A stretch of DNA of 64,000 bases from contig NZ_CP134706.1 of assembly GCF_038246755.1 (NCBI RefSeq), forward strand, positions 5,022,001-5,086,000, in the 5' to 3' direction. The notes under the pieces are model-generated. The model searched no databases. It saw only the letters and a program-made list of their open reading frames with translations, and was not told the DNA's origin. Position 1 is the stretch's first letter. Every line of letters begins with the position of its first letter. The DNA is from Micromonospora sp. FIMYZ51 (GTDB taxonomy: Bacteria; Actinomycetota; Actinomycetes; Mycobacteriales; Micromonosporaceae). Below are positions 28,127 to 37,988 of the stretch, one piece after another. A program made the position numbers and the translations under genes.

Positions 28127-29332
28127 TCAGGCGGGTGGTCGCTCCGTCGCGGCCGACGCCGCCCAGTCGATCGTGTAGCGCTGTTCCGGGCCGAGCGTCT
28201 TCTCCGGCCGCATCGCGACCTTCATCAGCATCCGCATCATCACCGGCATGACCACCCGGGCGACCGGCCCGGGCGCCTTGGCGTGGTTGATCCGGGCCGC
28301 ACGGGCGGCGACACCCTCCACCCGGGACCGGCGCAGCCGTTCGTACGCGGCGAACGCCGCCGGTACGTCCGGCAGGTCGCGCAGACAACGGGCGAGTTGC
28401 ACGGCGCTCTCCACCGCCAGCGACGCGCCCTGCCCGGAACTGTTGGACGGTGCGTGCACCGCGTCACCGATCAGCACCATCCGGCCCCGGTGCCAGCGCG
28501 GCACCGGGGGCATGATGTGCAGTGATCCGGAGACCTGCAACTGGTCCGGATCACTGGTCCGGATCAGCGCGGCACCCGGGTCGTCGTCGCCGTAGACGGC
28601 CCGCAGCCGGTGCCGCCATTCGTCGGGGCGTACCGTCCTCGCCTCGGCCAGGCTCATCGGCCGGTCCTGTGGCAGGTTGGCGCCCCACCGGGTGCCGCCA
28701 CCCGGCTCGGGCCAGTAGAGGTAGTAGCCGCGCCGGCCGAAGGTGAAGGTCATCGTGCCCGGGGCCGCCGCGACCGGGTGCTCCGCCACCGACTCGATCC
28801 CGAGTACGCCGGTGTAGCGCGGCCCCGGCGCGGCCGGGTCGATAAGTGTGCGCACGGTGGAGTGCACCCCGTCGGCACCGATCAGGATGTCGGCGTGGGC
28901 GGTGCTGCCGTCGGTGAACTCGGCGGTGACCCCGCCGTCGGTCTGTCGCGCGGTGGCCAGCCGCTTGCCGTACGCGACGCGGACGCCCTCGGTGACCGCC
29001 CGCTGGTGCAGGACCCGGTGCAGGGCGTTGCGGTGCACCACCCGCAGCGGCCCGACATCGCCAAGCGCCGGTAACTCGATGCGGTTGGTGCCGATCGCCA
29101 GCACGGTCCGGTCGATCGGGGTGGCGATCTCGGTCACCGGTTGGTCGGCGCCCACGATCCGCAGGGCCGCCACGCCGTTGGGCGCCAGCGCCAGCGTGCC
29201 GCCGATGCCGTCGGCGGTGCTCGGATACCCCTCGTACACGGTGGCCGCGATGCCCGCCCGGTGCAGCGCGAGCGCCGCGACCGGGCCGGCGATGCCGCCG
29301 CCGATGATGATCGCTGTGCGTACGTCGGTCAT
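28127..29332 (-). CDS. FAD-dependent aromatic-type monooxygenase
   Basis: 401 aa from ATG 29332 (AGGGGACA upstream). A PHBH-fold flavoprotein: GGGIAGPVAALALHRAG (FAD Rossmann, residues about 9-25), ILIGADGVHSTVR (the DG motif), and MVLIGDAVHAPSNSSGQGAS (ribityl-binding GD motif). It hydroxylates or otherwise oxidises a small hydrophobic, often aromatic, substrate using NAD(P)H; substrate unknown. A PadR regulator and an ABC exporter lie upstream on the same strand, but a strong terminator separates PadR from this gene. Confidence 0.9.
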   Translation of the reverse strand: MTDVRTAIIIGGGIAGPVAALALHRAGIAATVYEGYPSTADGIGGTLALAPNGVAALRIVGADQPVTEIATPIDRTVLAIGTNRIELPALGDVGPLRVVHRNALHRVLHQRAVTEGVRVAYGKRLATARQTDGGVTAEFTDGSTAHADILIGADGVHSTVRTLIDPAAPGPRYTGVLGIESVAEHPVAAAPGTMTFTFGRRGYYLYWPEPGGGTRWGANLPQDRPMSLAEARTVRPDEWRHRLRAVYGDDDPGAALIRTSDPDQLQVSGSLHIMPPVPRWHRGRMVLIGDAVHAPSNSSGQGASLAVESAVQLARCLRDLPDVPAAFAAYERLRRSRVEGVAARAARINHAKAPGPVARVVMPVMMRMLMKVAMRPEKTLGPEQRYTIDWAASAATERPPA

Positions 29333-29448
29333 TTGTCCCCTCCCAGGGTTCGGTGCGTGCATGGCGAACCGCCCTGGGAGGGAACCCGGCTATGCTCGTT
29401 GGTTGCCGCCTCGTGCCGAGCGCCTGCCCAGGTGCGGTGTGAGGAAGT

Positions 29449-29484
29449 GGCCCCGGCGCGGTGTTGGCCCACCGCGCCGGGGCC
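29449..29484 (-). terminator. Terminator of the PadR gene
   Basis: Perfect 15-bp stem GGCCCCGGCGCGGTG (29449-29463) / CACCGCGCCGGGGCC (29470-29484), 6-nt loop, starting 6 nt past the PadR stop. Confidence 0.85.
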
Positions 29485-29490
29485 GGGTCG

Positions 29491-30309
29491 TCATTCGGGT
29501 GGGTCGCCGGTGCCGCTGCTCCTTTCCGCTGCGCCGACCGGCGGCGAGCCGCCCGTCGGTCCCAAGGTGCTGGTCGACGGCGGGCTGGCCGTCTTGCCCG
29601 AGGTGCTGGTCGACGGCGGGCTGGCCGTCGGGCCCGAGGTGCTGGTCGACGGCGGGCTGGCCGGTTGCGGGGCGCTCGTGCGATCCGCGAGGGCGGCCAG
29701 TTCGGCCGGGAGTTCGCCGGTGTCGTGGAATGCCCGCCACTGGTCGAGACCGGGGAAGGTACCCGCGTCCAACTCGGCGAGGACGGCACGGATCCAGGTC
29801 GCCTCGGCCTCCCGCAGCGCCAGGTCGTACTCGGACTCGACCAGGAACAGCCGGGGCACGTCGCGGGCGTGCTCGGCAAGCGCGGCCCGGGCCGCGGCGA
29901 CGTTCCCGGCCACCTGGTCCAGCCGCTGGCGCAGCAACTCGACTGCCTCGTCGGGATGCAGCGCGGCCAGGACCGACAGCCCGGCGCGGAACCGCGGGTA
30001 CTCGGCCATCGGGGTGGCGAGCAGCTCACGGGCCCAGTCGACCAACTCGGCCCGACCGGCGTCGGTGATCCGGTACACGGTGCGCTCCGGGCGACGGCCA
30101 GCGCGCACGCTCTGCACCGCCGCGATGAAGCCGTGCCGGTCCAGGTTGCCGACGACCGTGTAGAGCGAGCCCCACTTGATCGGCATGTCCTGGTCCTTGC
30201 CCCAACCGCGCAACGCCGTGGCGATCTCGTAGGGGTGCATCGGTCGGTGCGCCAGGACGGAGAGCACGGCAAGCGCCATCAGATTGTTGACCTTGCGCCG
30301 CCTGGCCAT
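29491..30309 (-). CDS. PadR-family transcriptional regulator with repeat-extended C-terminus
   Basis: 272 aa from ATG 30309. The N-terminal winged helix (LMALAVLSVLAHRPMHPYEIA, PIKWGSLYTVVGNLDRHGFI, RRPERTVYRITDAGRAEL) and the helical PadR C-terminal domain (to about residue 200) are normal. After that comes a tail of about 60 residues with three near-identical 12-residue repeats SPPSTSTSGPTA, not seen in typical PadR proteins, coded by a 36-bp tandem array. Probably represses the upstream ABC exporter and itself in response to a toxic ligand. An operator-like palindrome overlaps its -10. Confidence 0.88.
   Translation of the reverse strand: MARRRKVNNLMALAVLSVLAHRPMHPYEIATALRGWGKDQDMPIKWGSLYTVVGNLDRHGFIAAVQSVRAGRRPERTVYRITDAGRAELVDWARELLATPMAEYPRFRAGLSVLAALHPDEAVELLRQRLDQVAGNVAAARAALAEHARDVPRLFLVESEYDLALREAEATWIRAVLAELDAGTFPGLDQWRAFHDTGELPAELAALADRTSAPQPASPPSTSTSGPTASPPSTSTSGKTASPPSTSTLGPTGGSPPVGAAERSSGTGDPPE
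29565..29664. repeat. 36-bp in-frame tandem repeat (three units, last one partial) within the PadR gene
   Basis: Units start AGGTGCTGGTCGACGGCGGG at 29565, 29601 and 29637. Coding on the minus strand for SPPSTSTSGPTA, SPPSTSTSGKTA and SPPSTSTLGPTG. Confidence 0.9.
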
Positions 30310-30332
30310 CCGATCCCATCCTCGCCCGCGAT

Positions 30333-30350
30333 TACTCGCGAACGAGTATA
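30333..30350 (-). promoter_or_regulatory. PadR promoter with overlapping palindromic operator
   Basis: TACTCGCGAACGAGTA (30333-30348) is a 16-bp palindrome (TACTCG-CGAA-CGAGTA). It overlaps a perfect minus-strand -10 TATACT (30350-30345), 24 nt upstream of the PadR ATG and just after the ABC exporter stop. Such placement fits autorepression and gives the regulator its own promoter. Confidence 0.55.
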
Positions 30351-30353
30351 TAG

Positions 30354-32342
30354 CTAGTTGGCGGCGGCGGGCGGCAGCGCCTCGTCGGCGACGTACTCGC
30401 GGGTCGGGATGATCACCGGCTCCGGCACGGTCGCGTCGGCGTACGGCGACGGCGAGTCGGCCACCGCGAACTGGGTGCGGTACAGCTCGGCGTAGAGACC
30501 GCCGACGGCGACCAGTTCCTCGTGGCGGCCCCGCTCGACGATCCGCCCCTCGTCGAGGACGAGGATCTGGTCGGCGTCGCGGACGGTGGACAGCCGGTGC
30601 GCGATCACCAGCGCGGTACGCCCGGTCAGCGCCACCGCGAGCGCCCGCTGCACCGCGGCCTCGCTCTCCGAGTCGAGATGCGCGGTCGCCTCGTCCAGGA
30701 TGACGATCGACGGTGCCTTGAGCAGCAGCCGGGCGATGGCGATGCGCTGCTTCTCGCCGCCGGAGAAGCGGTAGCCGCGCTCGCCGACTGTGGTGTCCAG
30801 CCCGTCGGGCAGCGACCGGACCAGGTCGGCGACCTGCGCACCGGCGAGCGCCGCCCACAGCTCGTCGTCGGTGGCGTCCGGTTTGGCGTACCGCAGGTTC
30901 TCCGCGATGCTCTCGTGGAACAGGTGGGAGTCCTGGGTGACCACACCGATCTCGTCGCGCAGCGACGCCAGGGTGGCGTCCCGCACGTCCACCCCGCCGA
31001 CAAGCACCTGGCCGTCGGTCACGTCGTAGATGCGCGAGATCAGCATGGACAGCGTCGACTTGCCGGCGCCGGAGGGGCCGACCAGGGCCACCATCTGCCC
31101 CGACTCGACCCGGAACGAGACGCCCTTGAGCACCGGTTCGTTCACCGTACGGTCCAGCGCGGCGACCTCCTCCAGCGACGCCAGCGAGATCTCGGCGGCG
31201 CTGGGGTAACGGAAGCGGACGTCGCGGAACTCCACCGTGCCAACGTCCCGGGGCACCGGCACCGCGTCGGGCCGCTCCTTGATCGCCGGCTCCAGGTCGA
31301 GCACCTCGAAGACCCGGTCGAACGAGACCAACGCGCTCATCACGTCGACCCGTACGTTGCTCAGCGCGGTGAGCGGGCCGTAGAGCCGGGTGAGCAGCAG
31401 GGCCAGGGTGACCACCGTGCCGGCGCTGACGTCGCCGGTCACCGCGAGCCAACCGCCGAGCCCGTAGGTGAGCGCCTGCGCCAGCGAGGCCACCAGCAGC
31501 ATCGCCACGAAGAACGTCCGCGAGTACATCGCCGAGGTGATGCCGATGTCGCGTACCCGCTCGGCGCGGGCGGCGAACCGGGCGGCCTCCGCGTCCGGTT
31601 GGCCGAAGAGCTTCACCAGCAACGCACCGGCGACCCCGAACCGCTCGGTCATTGTCGCGTTCATCTTGGCGTCGAGGTTGTACGACTCACGGGTGATCTC
31701 GGCCAGCCGCCGGCCCACCCGCCGGGCCGGGATGATGAACACCGGCAGCAGCACCAGCGACAGCGCGGTGATCTGCCAGGAGAGGGTGAGCATCACGGCG
31801 GCGGTGAGCACCAGTTGGATCACGTTGCTGACCACGCCGGACAGCGTCGAGGTGAACGCCCGCTGGGCGCCCAGCACGTCGTTGTTGAGCCGGCTGACCA
31901 GCGCGCCGGTCTGGGTGCGGGTGAAGAACTGGAGCGGCATCCGCTGCACGTGGTCGTAGACCCGGGTGCGCAGATCGAGGATGATGCCCTCGCCGATGCG
32001 CGCCGAATACCACCGTTGGGCGAGCGAGAGCAGTGCGTCGGCGACCGCGAGCGCGGCGATGAACAGGGCCAGCCGGATCACCAGCGCGCTGGCCTCCGGG
32101 CCGCCACGGGTGATCGCGTCGATGACGTCACCGGCGAGCAGCGGGGTGGCCACGCCGATCACCGCGGCGACGACCACCGTGATCAGGAAGACGACGATGT
32201 CGCGGCGGTAGGGTCGGGCGAAGGCCACGATGCGGCGACCGACACCGCGCTGCAATCGGTGACTGGAGACCTCGTCGCTGCTGCGCATCGACCGGAGCAT
32301 GCTCCAACCGCCCATGCCGCCGGCGGTCATGTGGTTGGACAC
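30354..32342 (-). CDS. ABC multidrug-type exporter (fused TMD-NBD half transporter)
   Basis: About 662 aa. GTG 32342 is preferred because GGGAGG lies 5 nt upstream; GTG 32348 and ATG 32330 are alternatives. A six-helix type IV exporter membrane domain (residues about 45-330) is followed by an NBD with Walker A VGPSGAGKSTL, Q-loop TQDSHLF, signature FSGGEKQRIA, Walker B SIVILDEATAHLD and H-loop VIAHRLST. It works as a dimer exporting lipids or drugs. The PadR gene 44 nt downstream is the likely regulator. Confidence 0.92.
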   Translation of the reverse strand: MSNHMTAGGMGGWSMLRSMRSSDEVSSHRLQRGVGRRIVAFARPYRRDIVVFLITVVVAAVIGVATPLLAGDVIDAITRGGPEASALVIRLALFIAALAVADALLSLAQRWYSARIGEGIILDLRTRVYDHVQRMPLQFFTRTQTGALVSRLNNDVLGAQRAFTSTLSGVVSNVIQLVLTAAVMLTLSWQITALSLVLLPVFIIPARRVGRRLAEITRESYNLDAKMNATMTERFGVAGALLVKLFGQPDAEAARFAARAERVRDIGITSAMYSRTFFVAMLLVASLAQALTYGLGGWLAVTGDVSAGTVVTLALLLTRLYGPLTALSNVRVDVMSALVSFDRVFEVLDLEPAIKERPDAVPVPRDVGTVEFRDVRFRYPSAAEISLASLEEVAALDRTVNEPVLKGVSFRVESGQMVALVGPSGAGKSTLSMLISRIYDVTDGQVLVGGVDVRDATLASLRDEIGVVTQDSHLFHESIAENLRYAKPDATDDELWAALAGAQVADLVRSLPDGLDTTVGERGYRFSGGEKQRIAIARLLLKAPSIVILDEATAHLDSESEAAVQRALAVALTGRTALVIAHRLSTVRDADQILVLDEGRIVERGRHEELVAVGGLYAELYRTQFAVADSPSPYADATVPEPVIIPTREYVADEALPPAAAN

Positions 32343-32533
32343 CGTCACCTCCCGGTCGCGAGGCCATGGACCGGCCCTCGGGTCAATTCTCCCGATGGCT
32401 ACGACAACCTCGCGAGTAACCGGAATCTTCCCGAACGGTCCTTACAAATTCGTTCCGCGCCGCGCCGGCCCGCACGCTCGACTCCGGCGCCGGTCCGGTC
32501 CCGCAGCGGACCGGCCTCCGGTCGCCGCCGCGG

Positions 32534-33301
32534 CTACTCCCCGCGCCCGGCGAGATCGCGCAGGCGGCGCGTCTGCGCCTCGCGCTCGGCCCGTTGCTGC
32601 TCGGCATGGGTACGCCCGGCCGCGCCGGCAAGCAGCGCCTTGATCTCCACGACGGCGTCCCGGTTGTTGGCGAGCAGCCCCGCGACAAGGTCACGCACCG
32701 CATCGTCCAGGTCACTTTCCGGTACGACAAGCGTGGCCAGACCGATACGGTCCGCCTCGGCGGCGTCCATCCGCCGGCCGGTAGCGCAGATCTCCAGCGC
32801 CCGGGCGTAGCCGACCAGCTCCACCAGGCGCTTGGTGCCGGCCAGATCCGGCACCAGACCCAGGGTCACCTCGGCCATGGACAGCTTCGCGTCCTGAGCC
32901 AGCACCCGCAGGTCACAGGCGAGCGCCAGCTGAAAACCGGCACCGATGGCGTGCCCTCGCACGGCGGCGATCGAGATGATGTCCGGCCGGTGCAGCCAGG
33001 TGAACCCGCCCTGGAGCTCGGCGATCAGGTCGGCGCTGTCCGCTTCCGGCAGGGCGGCGAGCTCGGCGAAGGAGCCCGGGCCGGTGGCACCCGCGACCGC
33101 CAGATCGAGGCCAGCGGAGAAGGCCCGCCCCTCGCCCCGGACGATCACGACGCGCACGTCCCCGGGCAGGCTGCGGGAGAAGTCGCTCATAGCCCGCCAC
33201 ATCGCCGGGGTCTGGGCGTTGAGCACGTCGGGCCGGCACAGGGTGACTGTGGCTACCGGCCCGTCGTATTCCAGCCGGACCCCGGTCGCCTCGGCGGTCA
33301 C
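32534..33301 (-). CDS. Enoyl-CoA hydratase/isomerase family protein
   Basis: 255 aa from GTG 33301 (TAEATGVRLEYDG); longer readings run into the HTH gene. Crotonase fold: oxyanion-hole segments GEGRAFSAGLDLA and GHAIGAGFQLALACDL. The catalytic region SMAEVTLGLVPDLAGTKRL has Asp in place of the usual Gly in PGAGGT. The substrate is a CoA thioester of unknown type. Located 46 nt downstream of the small HTH gene. The pair matches the order HTH (Rv1473A), ABC-F (Rv1473), echA12 (Rv1472) that I recall in M. tuberculosis. Confidence 0.88.
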   Translation of the reverse strand: MTAEATGVRLEYDGPVATVTLCRPDVLNAQTPAMWRAMSDFSRSLPGDVRVVIVRGEGRAFSAGLDLAVAGATGPGSFAELAALPEADSADLIAELQGGFTWLHRPDIISIAAVRGHAIGAGFQLALACDLRVLAQDAKLSMAEVTLGLVPDLAGTKRLVELVGYARALEICATGRRMDAAEADRIGLATLVVPESDLDDAVRDLVAGLLANNRDAVVEIKALLAGAAGRTHAEQQRAEREAQTRRLRDLAGRGE

Positions 33302-33347
33302 CGGGCGGCCCGGGTCACGGGTGTGGTGGGCAACGCTGGCGGGCGCG

Positions 33348-33575
33348 TCACGCCTTCTTGCGACGCCGGGCGCCGCCGCGCTGCCGTAGTTGGACTCCGG
33401 ACTCGGTGAGCACCCGGTGGATAAAACCGTAGGAGCGGCCGGTCGACGCCGCGAGCGCACGGATGCTCTCTCCCCCGGTGTACCGCTTGACCAGGTCCTT
33501 GGCGAGCGTCTGACGCTCGGCTCCGACGATCCGGCGACCCTTCTCAGTGCTGGTGGCTGTGCCCGTGGCTGCCAT
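33348..33575 (-). CDS. Small helix-turn-helix protein (Rv1473A-like)
   Basis: 75 aa. After a disordered N-terminus, RQTLAKDLVKRYTGGESIRA and LAASTGRSYGFIHRVLTESG form a compact HTH, ending in the basic QRGGARRRKKA. It is a conserved actinobacterial small DNA-binding protein of unknown target that sits near acn/acnR in mycobacteria. The Lys/Arg end suggests nucleoid or RNA binding is also possible. The 270-bp region to the divergent cadD-like gene should hold its promoter; no clear -35/-10 pair was found. Confidence 0.8.
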   Translation of the reverse strand: MAATGTATSTEKGRRIVGAERQTLAKDLVKRYTGGESIRALAASTGRSYGFIHRVLTESGVQLRQRGGARRRKKA

Positions 33576-33847
33576 ACTGTGTCCTCACGTCCCAGACTGT
33601 GCGGTTCGGATACGGTCCCACCTATTAGACCGCCTCGAACGATCATGCGCCAGATATCAACTATTCGCCAACCGACACGCTATGCAATGTCAGGTTCCCG
33701 ATAGGTGATGCCGCCGACCCGGTCCGCCCCGGTTTGGTCGGGCTGGGCAGCGCTCCCGCCAACCACGGTGCGCGACAGCGCGCTCCGCCCCTGGCAGCGG
33801 CCGACAGCGCGGCGCATCGACCGGCGTACGCCCGGTAACCTGCTGCG

Positions 33848-34447
33848 GTGCTCGACCTGATCGGCACCGTTGCCGCGGCTGCCGCCGTCTTCATCGCCAC
33901 CGACATCGACGACATCGTCATCCTGACGCTGCTCTTCATCACCGCCCGCACCACCGGTCGACCCGGCAGCTGGCAGATCGTCGCCGGCCAGTACCTCGGC
34001 ATCGGCGCCCTGGTGTTGCTGAGCGCCGTGGTCGCGGCCGGGCTGCTGGTGGTGCCCGACGAGTGGACCGGCCTGCTCGGGCTGCTACCGATCACCCTCG
34101 GCGTACGCGCGCTGCGGCGACACGACGACGAGGAGGCACCCCCGGTGGTGGCCGGCACGCTCGGTGTGGCCAGCGTGACGGTGGCCAACGGGGCCGACAA
34201 CGTGGCCGTCTACGTGCCGGTGTTCCGTACGCTCGGCGCGGCCGACACCGCCGTCTTCGTGCTGGTGTTCGTGGTGCTCATCGCGGTGTGGTGCGCGGCC
34301 GGCCGCTGGCTCGGCGGGCACCCGAGGGTGACCCGGCTGGTCGAACGGGCCGGCCGCTGGCTGGTGCCGACGGTCTTCATCGCCATCGGCATGGTCATCC
34401 TGGCCACCTCCGGCGTCGTCGGCGCCCTGCTCGACCTGACGCGCTGA
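33848..34447 (+). CDS. CadD-family cadmium/cation resistance transporter
   Basis: 199 aa, GTG start. Five or six membrane helices with the CadD signatures FIATDIDDIVILTLLF (first helix, charged DIDD) and VTVANGADNVAVYVPVF (mid-protein, NGxDN). CadD-type proteins confer cadmium resistance by efflux or binding; related proteins export other small molecules. Divergent from the HTH gene. Its stop is 10 nt from copy B of the dispersed GGGCCC element. Confidence 0.85.
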   Translation: MLDLIGTVAAAAAVFIATDIDDIVILTLLFITARTTGRPGSWQIVAGQYLGIGALVLLSAVVAAGLLVVPDEWTGLLGLLPITLGVRALRRHDDEEAPPVVAGTLGVASVTVANGADNVAVYVPVFRTLGAADTAVFVLVFVVLIAVWCAAGRWLGGHPRVTRLVERAGRWLVPTVFIAIGMVILATSGVVGALLDLTR

Positions 34448-34457
34448 TCCACCAACT

Positions 34458-34511
34458 GTTAAAAGGGGGCCCTTCCTCTACCGCAGGCGTTAATAGGGGG
34501 CCCTTCCTTGC
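34458..34511 (+). repeat. Dispersed two-part GGGCCC element, copy B
   Basis: Half-units at 34458-34477 and 34489-34508 (GTTAAAAGGGGGCCCTTCCT and GTTAATAGGGGGCCCTTCCT), joined by CTACCGCAGGC, 31 bp apart. It fills the 67-bp gap between the convergent cadD-like and ABC-F genes, ending 3 nt from the ABC-F stop, so it could terminate both. Confidence 0.9.
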
Positions 34512-34514
34512 ACG

Positions 34515-36119
<1,605 letters not shown>

Positions 36120-36350
36120 GTCGGGTACTCGCTCTCGGGGTCCGAAGGGCTGACTCAGGGCACACGAAAGCGCCGGCGGGTCCCGGTCGACCCGTCGGCG
36201 CGGGGCGTTCAGCCTTCGCAGCGCAGCACGCGGCAATTGTACCGGGGCCCGGCCGACAGCCACCGGGGATTACCGATCAAGATCGACGGGTACCGGACTC
36301 GCCATCCGGAGCGGTTGCGGCCCGAGCGCCACGTACTGATCGGGGTCATC

Positions 36351-37262
36351 ATGGAGCTGAACGAGAACGCCCGCATCGACACCAGCCAGGTGCAGGATCG
36401 ACGGGGCGGAGGTGGGGGCGGTGGACTGGGCATCCCGATCCCGATCGGCGGCGGCGGGCGGGGCGGGATCGTCGGCATCGTCATCGCCGTGCTGGTGGCC
36501 CTGGTCGGCGGCGGATTCGGCCTGAATGCCATGACCGGCGGCGAGGAGCAGGGCGACAACGCCGCCCTGGAGCAGCGCTGCGCGGCCCCGGACGCGCTGG
36601 AGCAGCTGGACTGCCGCAACACCCTCTACGTCAACTCGATCCAGGCATACTGGCGTACCGCCCTGCCCCAGGCCCTCGGCGAGCAGTACCGGCCGACCCG
36701 GACCGTGTTCTTCAGCCAGGGCGTCAACACCGCCTGCGGACAGGCCGACTCGGGTGTCGGCCCGTTCTACTGCCCGGCCGACTCGCTTGTCTACATCGAC
36801 CTGTCGTTCTACCAGGTGCTGGCCGAGCAGCTCGGCGCCAGCGGCGAGTTCGCCCAGCCGTACGTGCTGGCCCACGAGTACGGCCACCACGTGCAGAACC
36901 TGCTCGGCACCAACGAGCAGGTCCGCCGCCAGCAGCAGCGCGACCCGGGCGCCGCCAACGAGCTGTCGGTACGCCTGGAGTTGCAGGCCGACTGCTACGC
37001 GGGCGCCTGGGCGAAGAACGCCACAGGCACCGCCGACGACAGCGGCCAGAAGATCTTCACCAGCATCACCGAGCGGGACATCGCCGAGGCGATCGACACC
37101 GCCGAGGCGATCGGTGACGACGCGATCTCCAAGCGCGCCAACCGACCGGTGAACCCGGACGAGTTCACCCACGGCACATCCGAGCAGCGCAAGCAGTGGT
37201 TCGACCGGGGCTACTCCACCGGGGATCCGGCCTCCTGCGACACCTTCAGCGGCGCGCTCTGA
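36351..37262 (+). CDS. Neutral zinc metallopeptidase (YpfJ-like)
   Basis: 303 aa from ATG 36351. A Gly-rich cytoplasmic N-terminus, one membrane helix (residues about 43-66, IVGIVIAVLVALVGGGFGL) and an extracytoplasmic peptidase domain with the zinc motif HEYGHH in VLAHEYGHHVQNLLG. A downstream Glu in LELQADCYAGAWA serves as third ligand. YpfJ-like enzymes are widespread and poorly characterised; a role in envelope protein turnover is an inference. Convergent with the next gene. Confidence 0.9.
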   Translation: MELNENARIDTSQVQDRRGGGGGGGLGIPIPIGGGGRGGIVGIVIAVLVALVGGGFGLNAMTGGEEQGDNAALEQRCAAPDALEQLDCRNTLYVNSIQAYWRTALPQALGEQYRPTRTVFFSQGVNTACGQADSGVGPFYCPADSLVYIDLSFYQVLAEQLGASGEFAQPYVLAHEYGHHVQNLLGTNEQVRRQQQRDPGAANELSVRLELQADCYAGAWAKNATGTADDSGQKIFTSITERDIAEAIDTAEAIGDDAISKRANRPVNPDEFTHGTSEQRKQWFDRGYSTGDPASCDTFSGAL

Positions 37263-37268
37263 CCCGAC

Positions 37269-37297
37269 GGCGGGCGCCCGCCACCGCAGGCGCCCGC
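37269..37297. terminator. Bidirectional hairpin between convergent genes
   Basis: GGCGGGCGCCCGCC is a perfect palindrome (37269-37282), and GCGGGCGCC (37270-37278) can alternatively pair with GGCGCCCGC (37289-37297), all within the 34-nt gap between two stop codons. Confidence 0.5.
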
Positions 37298-37854
37298 TAC
37301 CGCGCCAACTGGTCGGTCAGTTCCCGCCACCGGCGCGGGATACCGAGGTCGAAGTATCTGGCCTTGATCAGGATGATCTTCTGTTCCCGATCGGCGAACA
37401 GGGCCCGTACCGCCGAGTGCAGGTCGGCCAGGAAGCCGTGCTCACCGAGCCGGCGCAGACACCCGCTCTCCAGTTGGACGGACCAGCCCGCCATGCCGGT
37501 GGTGCGAATCCGGACGGCCCCCGAGGCGGACACCCCGGTACCCTCCACCGTGGCCAGATCCTCGGCGTACCGCTCGCGCCGGGGATCGCGCGGCTTCTCC
37601 TGGGCCAACTGGACGACCTCCTGCTGGGTCAGGCCCTGCGCGACGCGGTACGCCTCGGTCCGGGCCCGCTGGGCGGCCACCCAGGCCAGCATGCCCAACC
37701 GGGACAGCTGATAGCTGAGTTGGTTCTCGTTGTAGGTCTCGAAGGTGCCGGGCTGGAATCGCACCTCCACCTGACCGTCGGGCGACACCCGGGCCTCGAT
37801 GTTGTGGTCGGGTGAGACGGCCCGTGCCGTCCGCTGCTGACTGTCGAAGGGCAT
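37297..37854 (-). CDS. Conserved hypothetical protein, YbaB/EbfC-like N-terminal pattern
   Basis: 185 aa from ATG 37854, strongly supported by GGAGGAG upstream. A beta segment (IEARVSPDGQVEVRFQPGTF) followed by a long helix (NQLSYQLSRLGMLAWVAAQRARTEAY) resembles the strand-then-helix layout of YbaB-type proteins. The C-terminal half (residues about 95-185) is a separate alpha/beta region with AVRIRTTGMAGWSVQLESG. No signal or membrane segment. Function unknown. It is divergent from the NHL-repeat gene that opens a type VII-like group, and YbaB-like proteins are often found there. Confidence 0.6.
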   Translation of the reverse strand: MPFDSQQRTARAVSPDHNIEARVSPDGQVEVRFQPGTFETYNENQLSYQLSRLGMLAWVAAQRARTEAYRVAQGLTQQEVVQLAQEKPRDPRRERYAEDLATVEGTGVSASGAVRIRTTGMAGWSVQLESGCLRRLGEHGFLADLHSAVRALFADREQKIILIKARYFDLGIPRRWRELTDQLAR

Positions 37855-37988
37855 GGCTCTCCTCCTCGAAGGCTTCCGGTGCATTGTCCGGAAAGGCTTT
37901 CCACTCGGTGCACCGCACCGCCCAACCCCGGTCGCCGGTATCCGAACCGCGGCCAGACCTGGGCAATATCGTGTGGTAGACATGCCCG

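Noticed and set aside
30522..32810. Plus-strand 762-codon frame opposite the ABC exporter
   Set aside because: Low-complexity shadow of a gene with clear Walker and signature motifs on the minus strand.
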